6,985 bases of DNA, from NCBI GenBank assembly GCA_023390705.1, contig JAEWCI010000099.1:1-6985 (forward strand), given 5' to 3'. A program made the translations under genes and the position numbers. Source of the DNA: Pseudomonadota bacterium (GTDB lineage: Bacteria > Pseudomonadota > Alphaproteobacteria > Acetobacterales > Acetobacteraceae). Each line of letters begins with the position of its first letter. The stretch's first letter is position 1. The notes under the pieces were generated by a model. The model made no database searches. It had not been told where the DNA came from and saw only the letters and a program-made list of their open reading frames with translations. Below are positions 6,230-6,985 of the stretch, piece by piece.

Positions 6230-6239
6230 TGACAAGTCA
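6230..6239. promoter_or_regulatory. Dyad TGAC-AA-GTCA upstream of the RTX promoter
   Basis: A 4+2+4 dyad whose near edge is 17 bases upstream of the -35 box at 6212, where an activator would bind. Short dyads occur by chance, so this is only a candidate operator. Confidence 0.25.
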
Positions 6240-6526
6240 TTACAATCGGACGTAACCGGGTGGGAACAATGCGCGGCACCGGTTCGCGTCAGTGGCGTGG
6301 TCGGTGAGGGGCCGCCCTGAAGTCTTTGATTTCGGGGATTATTCCGACAGGCTCGGGCGCGGTGACCCGAGGTGGAGGGGCTTATTCGGGTGGGTAGTTA
6401 ATGCTGCGCTCGTTGGGGGCAGGTGGCTGGCGCTGGGGCCGATGCGTCGCACCAATGTCCGGGCAACTCGAAATGGCCGCGGATCGAGTCTACGGAAACG
6501 AATACATTTTGAGACAGGCGCGGAGC

Positions 6527-6555
6527 TTCACCTCTGGTTGTAAATCACCTATTAA
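6527..6555 (+). promoter_or_regulatory. Candidate promoter of the right-hand RTX gene
   Basis: TTCACC (6527-6532) and TATTAA (6550-6555) with a 17-base spacer, each 4 of 6 to the sigma70 consensus, inside a locally AT-rich stretch. It would give a leader of about 60 bases before the ATG at 6624. Weaker than the leftward promoter; other -10 registers such as TTAATAC nearby cannot be excluded. Confidence 0.45.
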
Positions 6556-6611
6556 TACAAACCTGTGCGTTGATGGGTGAGGGGCTGCGCCCTGAGCCCG
6601 GTCTGAATAGA

Positions 6612-6615
6612 GAGG
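6612..6615 (+). promoter_or_regulatory. Ribosome binding site of the right-hand RTX gene
   Basis: GAGG within AGAGAGG, 8 bases ahead of the ATG at 6624. It supports this start for a gene whose end is out of view. Confidence 0.65.
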
Positions 6616-6623
6616 CCCCGCGG

Positions 6624-6985
6624 ATGACGACCCTCATTGACGGTGATGATGGTGACAACCTCCTCACCGCCACGGAATCCGATCAGATTCTGCAGGGGCA
6701 GGGGGGCAACGATACCTTGGTTGCCTTCGCTGCCGGGGGGAACACCCTCGACGGTGGCGCGGACATAGATACCGCTTCGTTCAGAGCCTTCGGGTCCGAC
6801 TTGGTGATTGATCTCGCGGGCGGCACGGCCGCCGGCGCCGGTCCTGAGACCATTCTCATCTCGATCGAGCACGCGACCGGCGGGGCGGGCGACGACGTGA
6901 TCCTCGGCAATGCCCTGGCCAACCGGCTGGACGGCGGCGCCGGCGACGACCTGCTGTTCGGCGGGGCGGGCGACGACACCCTGGT
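6624..6985 (+). CDS. RTX calcium-binding repeat protein, N-terminal part (cut by window edge)
   Basis: 120 visible residues, open at the right edge. RTX-like motifs start almost at once: IDGDDGDNLL (5-14), LQGQGGNDTL (23-32), LDGGADIDTASF (42-53). Then comes the VIDLAGGTAAGAG...ISIEHATGGAGDD arrangement (about 61-91) that commonly separates RTX blocks in hemolysin-type calcium-binding proteins, and canonical units LGNALANRL, DGGAGDDLL, FGGAGDDTL (94-120). No signal peptide, as expected for a type I secretion substrate whose signal is at the C-terminus. The units prefer GDD where the leftward RTX protein prefers GND, and the N-termini are unlike, so the two are not recent copies. Whether a catalytic or adhesive domain follows is unknown. 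Start supported by the ribosome site. Confidence 0.85.
   Translation, partial: MTTLIDGDDGDNLLTATESDQILQGQGGNDTLVAFAAGGNTLDGGADIDTASFRAFGSDLVIDLAGGTAAGAGPETILISIEHATGGAGDDVILGNALANRLDGGAGDDLLFGGAGDDTL

Larger units (their letters stand above)
6135..6623. other. Divergent intergenic region between two RTX genes
   Basis: 489 bases between two genes transcribed away from each other, visibly richer in A and T near both promoters than the surrounding coding DNA. It carries the leftward promoter and leader hairpin, a dyad at 6230-6239, a 6-bp hairpin CTCGGG/CCCGAG at 6352-6371, and a candidate rightward promoter. In the middle part, about 6240-6526, I see no credible gene; the 83-codon open frame there has no ribosome site or recognisable sequence. 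Its length is more than two promoters need, leaving room for regulator sites or a small RNA. Confidence 0.6.

Noticed and set aside
6292..6543. 83-codon open frame in the divergent intergenic region
   Set aside because: No ribosome site, starts at GTG, overlaps the candidate rightward promoter, and the product resembles nothing; more likely regulatory DNA.
6552..6979. Minus-strand open frames opposite the right-hand RTX gene
   Set aside because: They are reverse readings of the RTX coding repeats, and the plus-strand frame has a ribosome site and clear RTX motifs.

Overview
The window is very GC-rich, with third codon positions dominated by G and C, and its gene content fits an alphaproteobacterium. 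The protein styles (a CurA-type reductase, multi-module family 2 glycosyltransferase, RTX proteins) suggest the Rhodospirillales/Acetobacteraceae, for example a Roseomonas relative. That taxonomic call is inference; no marker gene is present.

Layout from left to right. (1) Positions 1-1529, minus strand: a two-gene unit, an NADP-dependent CurA-type medium-chain reductase (510-1529) followed by an alpha/beta hydrolase (513 down to the left edge). The hydrolase start codon TTG overlaps the reductase stop in a TTGA junction. (2) Positions 1530-1884: a 355-base non-coding gap rich in inverted repeats, including an 18-bp hairpin just past the end of the next operon. (3) Positions 1885-5374, minus strand: two glycosyltransferases separated by 4 bases, a 730-residue protein with a C-terminal GT2 domain and a long uncharacterised N-terminal part, then a 430-residue GT4. 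(4) Positions 5427-6134, minus strand: a small 235-residue RTX calcium-binding protein of the type I secretion class, 52 bases upstream of the GT2 gene. (5) Positions 6135-6623: a 489-base divergent intergenic region with a good sigma70-like promoter facing the small RTX gene and a weaker one facing right. (6) Positions 6624-6985, plus strand: the start of a second RTX-repeat protein, cut by the right edge.

Working picture (inference): the right half is a cell-surface or secretion locus. Two divergently transcribed RTX proteins would be exported by a type I system (not in the window) and fold outside the cell on calcium. The two glycosyltransferases downstream of the small RTX gene either build a surface polysaccharide or modify a surface or secreted product. 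Hairpins between the RTX gene and the GT2 gene, one of them overlapping the GT2 start, suggest that transcription is attenuated between a strongly expressed secreted protein and the enzymes behind it. The left half (reductase and hydrolase) looks like an unrelated metabolic unit.
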